DNA of 64,000 nucleotides from Rhynchonema sp. JSB1_4 (Eukaryota > Nematoda > Chromadorea > Monhysterida > Xyalidae): positions 26,395 to 90,394 of the forward strand of contig JASAMV010001846.1 of assembly GCA_030248065.1 (NCBI GenBank), written 5' to 3'. Positions within the stretch are counted from its first letter, which is position 1. Every line of letters begins with the position of its first letter. The notes under the pieces were generated by a model. That model made no database searches. It had not been told where the DNA came from and was given only the letters and a program-made list of their open reading frames with translations. The position numbers and the translations under genes were made by a program. Below, one piece after another: positions 1 to 10,800 of this stretch.

Positions 1-524
1 CAAAATCGCGCCTGCGGCGCCCTGTATTGTCCCCAAATCCGTACAGGGATGCGCGGGGCTGGTCTTTTATAGTGATGTGGCACCGACAGTGTACTACTAC
101 ATGCTACTACACATGTATATATGCAGGTCTGGTGCAAAACCGGGCGCGCAAAGTCGATCTGACGCGCAAGATTTGGGCTGTAATCGATATTTTGATGGTC
201 GTATATCAGATATACGGCATTAGATTCATTAAAATACGTTGTACGGCATGCTACAATACATCAGAGTAACATCGTTAGTGAACATCAACCTCAGACTGGT
301 CGGAGACCATGGAATCTGCACAATACTACCGGGTGTCGCCACACAAGTTCGGTCTGAGGCGAAAATTTTTCAATTTTTGAAAAATATGTTGTACCGATTT
401 CATTTATCCTGAAACGTCGTTTGCAACACTTTTTCTAATAAAAAAATTTTTCGTCAAAAAAAAATCAAAAAAAAATTTTTTTTTAAAAAAAGCTCGTTAA
501 TAAAAAATTTTTTTTTCAACCCTG
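1..524 (-). mobile_element. Partial hAT-like element, cut by the window edge
   Basis: This stretch is the reverse complement of most of the element at 3262-3979, with scattered differences. It includes the TATATCAGATATACGGCAT segment and the long A/T-rich end. It finishes at CAACCCTG (517-524), the same terminus that the 3262-3979 copy has at 3979. Only one end is in the window, so the target duplication cannot be checked. The protein frames across it are not conserved between the two copies, so it looks non-autonomous. Confidence 0.75.
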
Positions 525-946
525 GCTGCGCTACGTCTCGGCTGGCCAGGCAGGCGATAAACAGTGTGATAAACCTAGCTGTGGGTGTGGTACGCGTGTG
601 TGCATTGCGTTTGTGCACTCCAGTATAGGGCTCGCGCGGGAAATTTTTTTCCCGCGGAATTTCGCGGGAGGGAAGGATCAGATCATCTTTTGTTAGCTTT
701 TCTTCTTTGGTATGGGTTGGAAATAGATTTTTTGTCTCTTTCAGACCTGTTCGTGAGGATCACGAATCAAGGGAAATCTTGTCTTGCCCTGAATTTGTCT
801 TGCCCTGAATTCGTTTTGCTCCGTTTGGTCCTGTTTTGTGTCTGTTTTCGTAAAATTTTTGTGGTGTACAATATATCTTCATTACATACAGTCTGACCTT
901 GGTGAAACGTTTTTGTTACCAGTCGTTCACCGGAACTCATTAGGCT
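525..946. other. Unassigned spacer
   Basis: About 420 bases between two elements. A 103-codon open frame at 585-896 has no recognisable motif. Nothing else is supported here. Confidence 0.5.
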
Positions 947-1995
947 TTAAAGTGCAAGAGACATAATTCATATTTGGAAAATGGGACCATTTTTTATTGC
1001 TGGAAGTGAAAGCCGCAATCAAGGTGACCATCCTTCAAAAAGAAGTACCGTCGAAAAGTGTCAAATAAACTGTCAAAAAGTGTGCCAAAGGTGCACCTCC
1101 GGGAGTATAAGCACCAACTGATCTAGCCGCCCCCCGAGCGTGATTTTCAGGCATCGTACGGAAGCAGCACATCACGAAACGAACGAAGTTGGAAAATCGA
1201 TCTTGCAAGATATATATATGATCGTCACACCGACGGAGTAAATTGAAAAATCATAAGTCCTTCAAAAAGGCTTATTTGGCGATTCTGAAACCGGTTCTGG
1301 AACCGGTCTAATTTGCCGTATTTGTTTATGCTTCAATAAAGTGCACCAGCATCGGTGTCCACTCGCAGGTCGATACCTTTGGTGGACCACCTTTTATTGC
1401 GTCTACAATGTAGGTACATAGTCTTATATATGCAATCACCAAAACATTTTCATTTGACTTCCAATCCGTTGACACTTTTGTTCACACATCGAACTAAAAA
1501 TGTTTCGAGGAGTTGATAAAAACTTTTGTACATCGGGGACGCAACAGGAGGTGGTCCACTAAAGGTATCGACCTCTATGAGTGGACACTGATACTGGTGC
1601 ACTTCAAAGAAACATAAACCAATACGGCAAATTTGACCGGTTCCAGAACCGGTTTCAGAATCGCGAAATAAGCCTTTTTGAAGGACTTATGATTTTTCAA
1701 CTTACTCCGTCGGTGTGACGATCATATCTTGCAAGATCGATTTTCCAACTTCGTTCGTTCGGTGATGTGCTGCTTCCGTACGATGCCTGAAATTCACGCT
1801 CTGGGGGCGGCTAGATCAGTTGGTGCACATTTGGCACTCCCGGAGGTGCACATTTGGCACACTTTTTGACAGTTCATTCGACACTTTTCGACGGTACTTC
1901 TTTTTGAAGGATGGTCACCTTGATTGCGGCTTTCACTTCCAGCAATAAAAAATGGTCCCATTTTCCAAATGTGAATTATGTCCCTTGCACTTTAA
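947..1995. mobile_element. Long foldback element with TTAA ends (piggyBac-like MITE)
   Basis: The left arm (947 to about 1400) and right arm (about 1545 to 1995) are inverted copies of each other over more than 400 bases, with a short loop. Both ends read TTAAAGTGCAAG when viewed inward, so TTAA stands at each boundary, the target site of the piggyBac superfamily. No transposase frame is present. The superfamily assignment rests only on the TTAA boundary; the palindrome itself is directly visible. Confidence 0.8.
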
Positions 1996-2025
1996 CGTGA
2001 TCCTCCAAGCCACACCAAACATTAT

Positions 2026-2092
2026 GGACACGGCAGGGGTTGAACCTGCGTCTTCGGGCACCGGCTGTTCTAACCAGCTGAACTACGCGTCC
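2026..2092 (-). tRNA. tRNA-like sequence, probably a pseudogene or SINE head
   Basis: Read on the minus strand this 67-base segment has a 7-bp acceptor stem (GGACGCG with CGTGTCC, one G-U pair), a D arm (GTTC / GAAC), and a complete T arm with the canonical TTCAA loop. Only 17 bases separate the D and T arms instead of about 23, and no 5-bp anticodon stem forms, so no anticodon can be assigned. It begins about 30 bases beyond the right end of the TTAA foldback. It could be a decayed tRNA gene or the head of a tRNA-derived SINE. Confidence 0.55.
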
Positions 2093-2829
2093 GTCTGACA
2101 GGCGGGCTTGAAGGATCTCACATACCTATGCAGCACCAAATGACTGCACGAACAAGGTATGCTCACTGACTCCATAACGTGTAACGCACACTGTGTATAC
2201 ACACACACAGCCACTCTCAGCGTAACACACACTGACTGCACGGGCTGTAGCACAGGTCAACGGACCGCTATCACATTAATTCAGGTCGATAACAGTATTT
2301 TATCATGTTGTTCAATTGGTATTGTCAGTGTTTGTTGTATTCTACACTGTATTTGTAGTTTATCTCCAAAGATATCAAATAGTATAGGCAAACCACGCCA
2401 ACATGAGCTCGATTTCGCAGCTGGCAGAATAGTGAAACATTCTGACGTGGCTGCTGATTTGGGAAATGTTACGCGTTGAAGAATACAAAGCGGAGCATGA
2501 TGATTTTCTCTTTCTATTCGTTTTGAATATACACCACCTTCGAAATCGGGCTCGTGTGTTCGCGTAGTTTGCCTTTACCAGTGCGTATACATGTATAAAC
2601 GTAACAATCCTGGGACGGACTATCCTGGGTGTTTTCTATTTTAACATTTCACTTTATTGTCGCCCTGCCAGGTTTGGATATTTGAACGATTTAGCTTTTC
2701 AGAGTCTTTCTTTTTGTACTTTTTTGTACTTTCCACCATGACGTTCTTGCTTGCTTGAACTATACCTGTAGAATTAGTGACTCGGTTAGCACACTCAAGC
2801 GTGACTCGGTTTGAGCCGTGCGAAGTACA
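2093..2829. other. Unassigned spacer
   Basis: No gene supported. The open frame at 2159-2479 has no recognisable domain. Short CA-rich stretches occur near 2200-2230. Confidence 0.4.
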
Positions 2830-2997
2830 GCCCTTCAAATGGGGCGCTCGAAAGACAAATTGCGTCAAATGAGGAGTGCGACGTACGGTGAGGCGTGCCA
2901 AAATCAGCCAAGATGAGGCCTGCGAAAGACATCGGACGCCAAATGAGGCGTGCGAAAGGCATCAGACGTCAGATGAGGTGCGCGAAAGACGTATGAC
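2830..2997. repeat. Degenerate minisatellite, left part
   Basis: Degenerate tandem copies of a unit near AAATGAGGCGTGCGAAAG plus about 10 variable bases. The array is interrupted at 2998 by the element 2998-4399 and resumes at 4408. The two parts were one array before the insertion. Confidence 0.7.
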
Positions 2998-4399
2998 CAG
3001 TGGTTAATAAAAAAAATTTTTTATTCAAACCCCATTTTTTTAAAAAATTTTTTTGTAATTTAAAATTTTTTTTATTCCAGCCAAAAGCTGCCAGAAACGA
3101 AAAAAATGAGCTCTAAAGCAAAAAATAGTGGCATTTTTCTTCCATAACGTGTGGTAAGTGCATATAAAGCACTCACGACACGAAAACAATACTAAACAAT
3201 GGTCAATGAGTACCAACAGTAGTCAGGTACACACCCGTACACTTCCCCCACGTGGTGTGGGCAGAGTTGAAAGAAAATTTTTTTTATTAACGAGCTTTTT
3301 TTTAAAAACAAAATTTTTTTTTGATTTTTTTTGACGAAAATTTTTTTTATTAGAAAAAGTGTTGCAAACGACGTTAAAGGATAAATGAAATCGATGCAAC
3401 ATATTTTTCAAAAATTGAAAGATTTTCGCCTGAGACCCAACTTGTGTGGTGACACCCGGTAGTATTGTGCAGATTCTATGGAATTCTACCAGTCTGAGGT
3501 TGATGTTGACTAACGATGTTACTCTAATGTATTGTAGCATGCCGTACCACGTATTTTATCCGTATAATCTATCCGTATCTAATGCCGTATATCTGATATA
3601 CGACCATCAAAATATCGATTACATCCCAAATCTTGCGTGTCGGATCGACTTTGCGCGCCCGGTTTTGCACCAGACCTATGTATATACATCTGTAGTAGCA
3701 TGCAGTAGTACATTATCGGTGCCACATCACTATAAAAGACCATCCCCGCGCATCCCTGTACGGATTTGGGGAAAATACAGGGCGCCGCAGGCGCGATTTT
3801 GGAAAAATTGTCCCGTCCACAGAAAAAAAGTGCCAATTTTTTGCCTCGAAAAAGGCCATTTTTGGACATTTCAGCCCATTTTGGGCAATTTTTTTTTATT
3901 AAAAAAAAGCAAAATCTGAGTTTCAAAAAAATTTTTTTTTAAATTTTTTTAATTAACCACTTTTTTTGAAACAACCCTGGGTGTGGGTGCCTTGGTGTGG
4001 CTTTGTGACACTCAAGACGGTAAATTTGGGTGAAACTATTGCCTCTTGGTACACGACCAATGCAAATATGTGACAAACAGTGTAAATATAGAGTGAATAT
4101 TACACCGAATCACTGCTTTCGGGTCTGTTGCATGGATAAATGCATGCCCACCAAGTCACATGTACATGTGTAATCATATGAGAGGCCATGTGAGTGTGTG
4201 CACTATGTCTAGATGCCACAAAACAACGATTATGGCACCCAATACACCCATGGTAGGGTCGGGTGATGTTAACAGTAGCAATTTTTATGCAAAAAATAGC
4301 ACTTTTAGAGCAAAAAAAAAATAGAGAAATTTTCGAATTTTGAAATTATAAAAAAAATTTTTTTAACTTTTGGAACGAATTTTTTTTAAAAAACCACTG
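2998..4399. mobile_element. hAT-like non-autonomous element, split by a nested element
   Basis: The ends are CAGTGG (2998) and CCACTG (4399). The 8 bases before (CGTATGAC, 2990-2997) and after (CGTATGAC, 4400-4407) are identical, the target-site duplication length typical of hAT elements. The element lies inside a minisatellite, whose units continue on both sides. Its middle is occupied by a second element (3262-3979) with its own target duplication. No transposase frame is seen. Confidence 0.85.
3262..3979. mobile_element. hAT-like element nested in 2998-4399
   Basis: It starts CAGAGTTG and ends CAACCCTG, with A/T-rich subterminal arms. It is flanked by the identical 8-mer GGTGTGGG at 3254-3261 and 3980-3987. 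Internal sequence matches 1-524 in inverted orientation. Open frames across it (3446-3919, 3579-3926) are incidental: they cross the terminal repeats and lack known motifs. Confidence 0.85.
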
Positions 4400-4407
4400 C
4401 GTATGAC

Positions 4408-4500
4408 ATCAATTAAGGCGTGCGAACGTCACCAGTCACCCCCACTTCAAATGAGGCGTGCGAAAGTCACCCCCACTTCAAATGAAGCGTGCCAAGTTCA
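4408..4500. repeat. Degenerate minisatellite, right part
   Basis: Continuation of the array at 2830-2997. Units such as CAAATGAGGCGTGCGAAAGT recur about every 30 bases, separated by CACCCCCACTT. Confidence 0.7.
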
Positions 4501-4574
4501 TTCGTGTATTATGTACCAATTACATCTGTAATGGCTTGTACCATGCCGATATACATATGATGCGGTATACCAAG

Positions 4575-4807
4575 CAGTGGCTTTAAAAAAAATTAAAAAA
4601 ATTTCCTTCCAAAAGTAAAAAAAAATTATTATTTCAAAATTCGAAAATCTCTCTATTTTTTTGCTCTAAAAGTGCTATTTTTGCATAAAAATTGCTACTG
4701 TTGACATCACCTAACCCTACCTTGGGTGTATTAGGTGCCATAATCGTTGTTCTGTGGCATCTAGACATGGTGCGCACACTCACATGGCCTCTCATATGAC
4801 TACACAC
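4575..4807. mobile_element. Inverted partial copy of the right arm of 2998-4399
   Basis: It begins CAGTGGCTTT and, read in reverse complement, matches 4172-4399 at high similarity, including the ATAATCGTTGTTTTGTGGCATCTAGACAT segment with substitutions. The two arms stand tail to tail with about 175 bases between. The far end is lost where the GCGAAGAG element begins at about 4808. Confidence 0.7.
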
Positions 4808-5673
4808 GTGATGGGCTCGCTCCTGAAAATTTCGCTCTTTTTTTCGCTCTTCGCTCTTCGCGCCCGGAGCGAAGAGCGAGCGAAGGCAAATTTCAATTTC
4901 GCGCTTGGGCGCGAAGAGCGAAGAGCGAAAAAAAGACAAAAAAGAACTTTTTTACAAATTTCGCTCTTTGATACTGTGAATAGCAACAGGCCAGAATTTT
5001 GTGCCTTCATCAAAAAAGGAGTGCAGAACAGTTATTGGTCTCACACTCAGTCGCACAATGGGCGAGTGACACTGCCCAGCCCATGCGTGAGTGCTCTGTT
5101 TCCAATATCGCAACGGAATGGTAAATAAAATACCTTTATGTTCCGTTTACTTCAATTTTGATCATTGAATTTTGAACCAGACATTGATATTGACACACAC
5201 TGATACACTTACAACTTACAAGCACCTGATTATGTCCGAGCCACACTACAATACAACAAAACAAAATAGAACAGGGCAAAACTGATGAACAACAGAACAG
5301 AACACATGCATGTTCAATCATGATTGTCGGAACACATGATTGTCGCCACGCCATATTGTCGTTCTTCTTCTCTGAACTGAACGAATAATGATTCTTTCTC
5401 TGGATATAACATTAACAACATTTCTGAATAATTTACAAATTTTTTTTTTGTTCAAACGCATCAAAGCAAGAAAGCGCGAAAAAAAGAGCGAAACGCTCGG
5501 GCGCGAACGAAAGCGCGGCAAAGAGCGAAAGAGCGAAATCGCTCTTCGCGCTTAGAGCGAAGAGCGAGCAAAGGCAAATTTCAATTTCGCGCCTGGGCGC
5601 GAAGAGCGATTTCGCTCTTCGCTCTGAGAGCGAAGAGCGAGCGAAGGAAAAAAAATTGGGAGCGAGCCCATCA
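4808..5673. mobile_element. Element with GCGAAGAG subterminal arrays
   Basis: Both ends carry GTGATGGGCTCGCTCC (inverted). Just inside each end lies a dense, internally inverted array of GCGAAGAGCGA-type words (about 4835-4945 and 5470-5655). The centre (about 4960-5440) is single copy. The flanks (TACACAC / TACTCAC) are close but not identical, so a decayed target duplication is only suggested. Open frames in the arrays (4754-5128, 5433-5714) are low-complexity artefacts. Confidence 0.65.
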
Positions 5674-5849
5674 CTACTCACAGTGCGTTTCATATGACTA
5701 TACTGGGTGGGCACTTATTTGTCGTGTTGGGCAGACTTTGGCTAAAATAAAAAAAAATTTAATTTTTAAAAAAGGGGGCTCGAATAAAATTTTTTTTGCA
5801 CTCAGGACACAAATAAGCCGCAATGATAAAATCCCTAAAACACTGCTCC

Positions 5850-6032
5850 TTAGGGCGAACTTAGGTTAAATCCGGAATCCGGAAATCGGAAATAATTTGC
5901 ACACAAAATACAAAACATTTCCGGACCCCGGAATTATTTCCGGAAAACGCAGAAATTTACATGCAAAAATCATGCGTTTTCCGGAAATATTTCCGGGTTC
6001 CGGTTTCCGGATTCAACCTAAGTCCGCCCTAA
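5850..6032. mobile_element. Small foldback of CCGGAAA repeats with TA ends
   Basis: The left end TAGGGCGAACTTAGGTT and right end AACCTAAGTCCGCCCTA are inverted copies. Inside each are runs built of TCCGGAAA and its complement. A TA dinucleotide stands at both ends, as expected for Tc1/mariner-type insertion, but TA alone is weak evidence. About 180 bases long with no coding capacity. Confidence 0.65.
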
Positions 6033-6669
6033 TACACAAAACAACAGGCAGCCGGGAAATTGCTACTGCCTACACATCACACGAGAATGTTCTGGAAGAC
6101 GCCTGGAATGTTCTAGAATGTTCTGGAAGGACTTGCGGGACAGGTACCCGCCCTAATGCATTGTCCGCCACACTCTACAAGCTGACACAATATTGATACA
6201 TATGATTATGATGATATTATTGATGATAAATAACGCAGTTCTGCAAGAGATCATTTCAGTCAACTGTGGGTACACATGGAGCGAATGGATGGACTGTATC
6301 TATATTTACCGCATTTGCGGCAATGGCGTCAGGGTTCGCATGTCGCTAATACACACATTACCTGCAAATGTTATTCAGACTGAGTTCACGCAGATGCCAA
6401 ATTGCCAAGAAACAAAAAATTTCAGTCAAACCGGTCCGCCTACGAAAGGATTAGCTGGCTAAGGAACATAAAATCAGAAGCTGCTTCATTCGATGAGTCA
6501 TTTCTTTTCACTAAAGGGGAAAGAAGTAGTGAATTGGCAAATTGTACGTGGAATTTATGACGTCACCAATTTATGATGTGCACTTGAAATGATATTGGAT
6601 CATTATTGTGATTGGTTTTACGGAGTGGAGAATAAAAGATCCCGGGAAGTACCTCGATTCGCTACTCTA
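6033..6669. other. Unassigned spacer
   Basis: No gene supported. Short open frames here (6193-6462, 6589-6876) show no recognisable domain. TTCTGGAA / TTCTAGAA words cluster at about 6090-6128. Confidence 0.4.
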
Positions 6670-7291
6670 TACTTGACTGGGGATATTACAGCAGCGTTAC
6701 AGCAGCAAAACATACTTTCTGTGCCAGGTACAATACTTGACTGGGGATATTACAGCAGCAAAACATACTTTCTGTGCCGGGTACTATATGACCATTCGAT
6801 TCGGTGGTCGACTATACTACCATTCGATGAAGTGACCTTAGAAGGGCGCCCGAAGGCGGTGCAACGCATCGCCTGAGTGCGCCGACAACACTCAGATGCA
6901 GTTACCTCCACAGCAGCAAAACGGTTCGTTGCCGGCTACTACATTTGATGCTGGAGCAGCAAGGCGTTTCGCTGCCGGCCCTATATTTGGCTGGAGATAC
7001 CATAGCAGCAAAACGGTTCGCTTCCGGTTACTATGTATATTTGACTGGGAAAGTTGCAGGAGCAAAACGCTTCGCTGCCGGGTACTTTATTTGACTCAGG
7101 ATGCTGCAACAGCAAAACGTTTCGCTGCTGGTAACTATATTTGACTGGGCTTTTGCAGGAGCAAAACGTTTCGCTGCCGGCTACTATATTTAACTGCAGA
7201 TACCACAGCAGCAAAACGGTTTCTCCCGGTTACATATCTGACTGGGAATGTTGCAGAAACAAAACGGTTCGTTGCCGGCTACTACAGGAGT
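6670..7291. repeat. Minisatellite of about 48-60 bp units
   Basis: About ten degenerate units contain, in order, TACTATATTTGACTGG, a short variable part, CAGCAGCAAAACG and TTCGCTGCCGG. The array is interrupted at 6824-6907 by a copy of a separate 83-bp repeat. Frames through the array give repetitive peptides, but the unit length varies and stops occur, so coding is unlikely. Confidence 0.8.
6824..6907. repeat. 83-bp dispersed repeat, copy 1
   Basis: It starts GATGAAGTGACCTTAGAAGG and ends CAGATGCAGTTACC. The same block recurs at 7577-7660 and 7701-7783 with few differences. It contains the palindromic words GATGCAACG..CATCGCC. Function unknown. Confidence 0.8.
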
Positions 7292-7462
7292 AGGGCTCTT
7301 GGCCGTTGGCTAGTTTTATAGACGTGAAGCGAAGCGTGACATAGACGTCATATCGTGTGTGTTTTGCCATAAATTTTTTTATCACTGAGGCTTTTACCAC
7401 AAATTTGTCACTTGCAGAATTGATTATTTTATTAGTTTTTTAATCAAGCCTGCAAATTAGAC

Positions 7463-7862
7463 GTCCGCAAATATTGGGCAAAATTCAGCAAAATTATAAG
7501 AAATAATTTCAGCGCTCACAGTGAATTATAGTAGTCGGCCTACTTTGATCTGTGTGCCTTGGATCGATTTGGGCATTCGATGACGTGACCTAAGAAGGGC
7601 GCTCGAAGGCGATGCAACGTATCGTCTGACCGCGCCGACAACATACAGGTGCAATTACCTAGGTATATCATGTCAACTGTAGTGACAGCAGTTTGGGCAT
7701 TCGATGATGTGACCTAAGAAGGGCGCCCGAAGGCGATGCAACGCATCGCCTGAGTGCGCCGACAACACTCAGATGCAGTTACCGCAAATATTAGGCAAAA
7801 TTCAGCAAAAATAGTAAATAATTTCAGCGATCATAGTGAAATATAGTAGACGGCCTATGCCG
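7463..7862. repeat. Direct duplication with 83-bp repeat copies 2 and 3
   Basis: An 80-bp block (7463-7542) starting CCGCAAATATTGGGCAAAAT is repeated at 7783-7862. Between them lie two copies of the 83-bp repeat (7577-7660 and 7701-7783). The order suggests a local duplication of a composite unit. Confidence 0.75.
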
Positions 7863-10800
7863 TTAAAAGGGTAAAAACTAGGATCAAAGTGTCAAGGCAG
7901 TGTCGTACTTAGAGATGGCTTTCAAGTTTCGATGCTATAATGGGAGAAAACAAGCACTTACCTCTTTCTTTGATGCTACAAATGGGCAAAACAAGGCTGG
8001 ACGGACGTCCAGCAGTGCTGTCAAAGTACTGGGCGCCCCGGCGCGGCGGGCTAGCCATGCCTGACCATAGCGGACCATACCTCGACACGAGGACTCCGAC
8101 TGGATTGTTTTTGTCGGAGGGCCCATGTCCCTCCACTTTCCACTTACAGCCTCCGGGGACTCATGTATAAAATATCGGAACCAATTGTCGCTGAAAAGAT
8201 GACTGTCGGTTCGGTCAGCGGTTGATGATTTAATATCGATGCGGTGATTTTGCCACGGAATACATAGGCATACCAACCCGTTCACGCTGTTTTTCACGAT
8301 GCTCAGCTTAATGCTTCTATACAAACCCTGTGGTTTATAGTTTGTTGTTGCGCAATAACACTACTGTATAAATCTAAAAGGTACACCATGCGAAAGTTGA
8401 ACCGGTGATCTTCTTTTTGGACCACCTTATGTGTGCAGTGCATCAAAAGAAGAAGATGAGTTTTATTCTGTTTCTCACAGCAGTAACTACATGTACAGTA
8501 CGTGTACATGCAAGCAGTAACGCGAAACTAGCCTGTTTGATAAACATCACTGTATCATACCAGGCACATCATAAACATTCAATCACCACATGAAAATGAA
8601 TATATAAACAGTGGAGTGGCCCCCAGAACCAGCAGCGGGTCATCTTCTAATCTTATCACACAATTTTGCCACCCTTCGCTGAGTGGTACTAGATGTATGT
8701 ACATATGTAGGTACGTACGATTGTTTCTGGCGCGTGAAAATTTGGGCGGAGCACTTTTGTACGAAAAGGAACCTGAATTCCGGCTCCATGTCTTGACCGG
8801 CGGAGATCCTGAACTTCATAGTCAGGGTAGCCAAATAAAATCTTTTTTCCCAAATGGAATCTGTGTGACGATCGCGTAAGCCATTATAATAACCGCGTAA
8901 CGCGTAAGGAAATGAATAAAATATGGGCAAACGCCATCCTGGTATCACTGGCTTTTCTGTGTTGGATTTATGGCTTTTCGCGGTCACACACGCAGCAACC
9001 TGTGCGCCTTTTACAGTAATCTGCCTGCCAAACACGTGTGTCCGCAGTGCAATATTGAATTTGCTAAAATTATATTCTGTCTAGTGACCGGAAAACCGGG
9101 TGTCTTGGCCTGCTTGCTTACCAAGGAGGAATGAAGGGAATAAAAAAGAGCGCGAGAAAAACATGGTGCTTTGAAAAAGTCTTCTTTTTGTGCGTTATGA
9201 GAGTTCAGCTCGGGCAATGCTTCTCGCTAAAATGGTTTTTAGTTTGACTGCTTCACACTTTTCATTCTCTCATTTTCACACCGCTCTTCCACCCACAAAA
9301 CCGTCCCGTGTCAGAAAATCTGGAGCGCAGCGCGCGGGAAATTAAATGAGCAGCTCTGGCATTCTATACGTGCACCACCTCATATAGAGTGACTTCTGGC
9401 GCGTTGTTGTGTTTATGGATGGATGACCGCATTTGAGCAAATCCCGTGAACAAGCCAGCAGCTCCCAAACCGTCCAAATGCGCATAATCTGCTCGTGAGA
9501 CCGCATGTGTGTGTGGCTTCGCCTTTTACAATCATGTTATTCGGTTGAATGGGTGGTACCGCGAAGGTTACTGGTGAGATTCGTGTACCGGGGATACAGA
9601 CACTTATCGCAAAGGCTTGAGTCTCGGACCAAGCCTAAGATTTTAAGCCTGAGTTTGGGTTGAAGTTTTAGACCGGGGATGATAACATTTCTGCTAACCA
9701 ACTTGGCTCAGAGATACCTACATATGTACTATGTGACTGGGCACTGTTCACCCAGTTTGTCTACCAATTGTACCACCAGACGCCCGAGAACCATTTGAAA
9801 CATCAGAGGTACCCAACTGCTTTCCTGCATCCGTGCTTCGAAAATGAATTAGCAGATTAGTCAAAGCTGCTTGTAGCATAGTGCCTGATGCCCTCTGAGC
9901 TCAGAGGTTATATGGCACACAAAGGAATTCACGTAACAGCCACACCGAACTACACTAATAAGTGCGGTTCAAGTGCTTGTAAAACAGCGTTATTGTACTA
10001 GCATGGCACGCGTTTTAGTACAAGTGCGTTGGGTAGGGTACTTTACCTTGGGCTTAGTGTATCCGCTATTTGTTACAATTCTGAATTGCTTCTCCGTAAT
10101 GTGTTGTGCACTGAATGCGTGGAAATAATGTTCTGAAGCTACATATACGCGTGTCCTGTTCTTCTGATTGTCTGTATTCTTGCTTTTCTGTGCATTTCTT
10201 CCGGACACTTATCATCGCACGCTGGAAATTTTATGTTTTCAATGATTTGATGATTGTTCTTGCAAGTTGTGTTACAGTGGTCTTATCTCCCGGTTCTGAC
10301 GACCTCTGGAACCTAATATTACTCACACGGGAACCTTAGGTGCTTCCAAGACACTTCCTGTGATTGAGCGGTCTTGAATTACTCTTACGATCTGAAGTTG
10401 TGGTGACCAGAAATAATAAACCCTTGACGCTCTAGCATTATTGTTAGTTTTACAATTTGCTCCTTTGGGTGTTTTTACTATTTCACACTTCTTGCATAAA
10501 CAGTACTACGCGCGGTATCAAATTAATATAACTTGGCTTCCTTTTGTTTACCCTTGACGTCACTGGCACCTGGGTTGCCAGAATGGTTCCAAAATCCCCA
10601 AAATATTTTCGCCTGAAAAGCTGTGTGTGGTTACGGCGCGTTATACTTCCGTGAACCACATGGCATAAACGCCGGAACCCGACGCAAAATTATTAACGCC
10701 TGTGAATTCCTATTGTTGGCTTGTCTTGTGCTCATGCTCTGGGGGTGTCCAAAATCAAAAATGTGGTTCTATTGCCCCAAAATATTGCGTGGTTGCAGCA

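Noticed and set aside
3446..3926. Open frames of 157 and 115 residues on opposite strands
   Set aside because: They run through the nested hAT-like element and its ends, are not conserved with the copy at 1-524, and show no domain.
4754..5128. 124-residue open frame rich in Arg/Ser/Ala, and its counterpart at 5433-5714
   Set aside because: It is translation of the GCGAAGAG arrays inside an inverted-repeat element; open on both strands because the repeat lacks stops.
6670..7291. Regularly spaced repeats resembling a CRISPR array
   Set aside because: Units vary in length and sequence, the intervening parts are themselves related, and the surrounding genes are animal. It is a minisatellite.
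7935..9035. Open frames of about 130 residues at 7935-8324 and 8640-9035
   Set aside because: No domain, no splice partners of matching phase, and composition like the non-coding surroundings.
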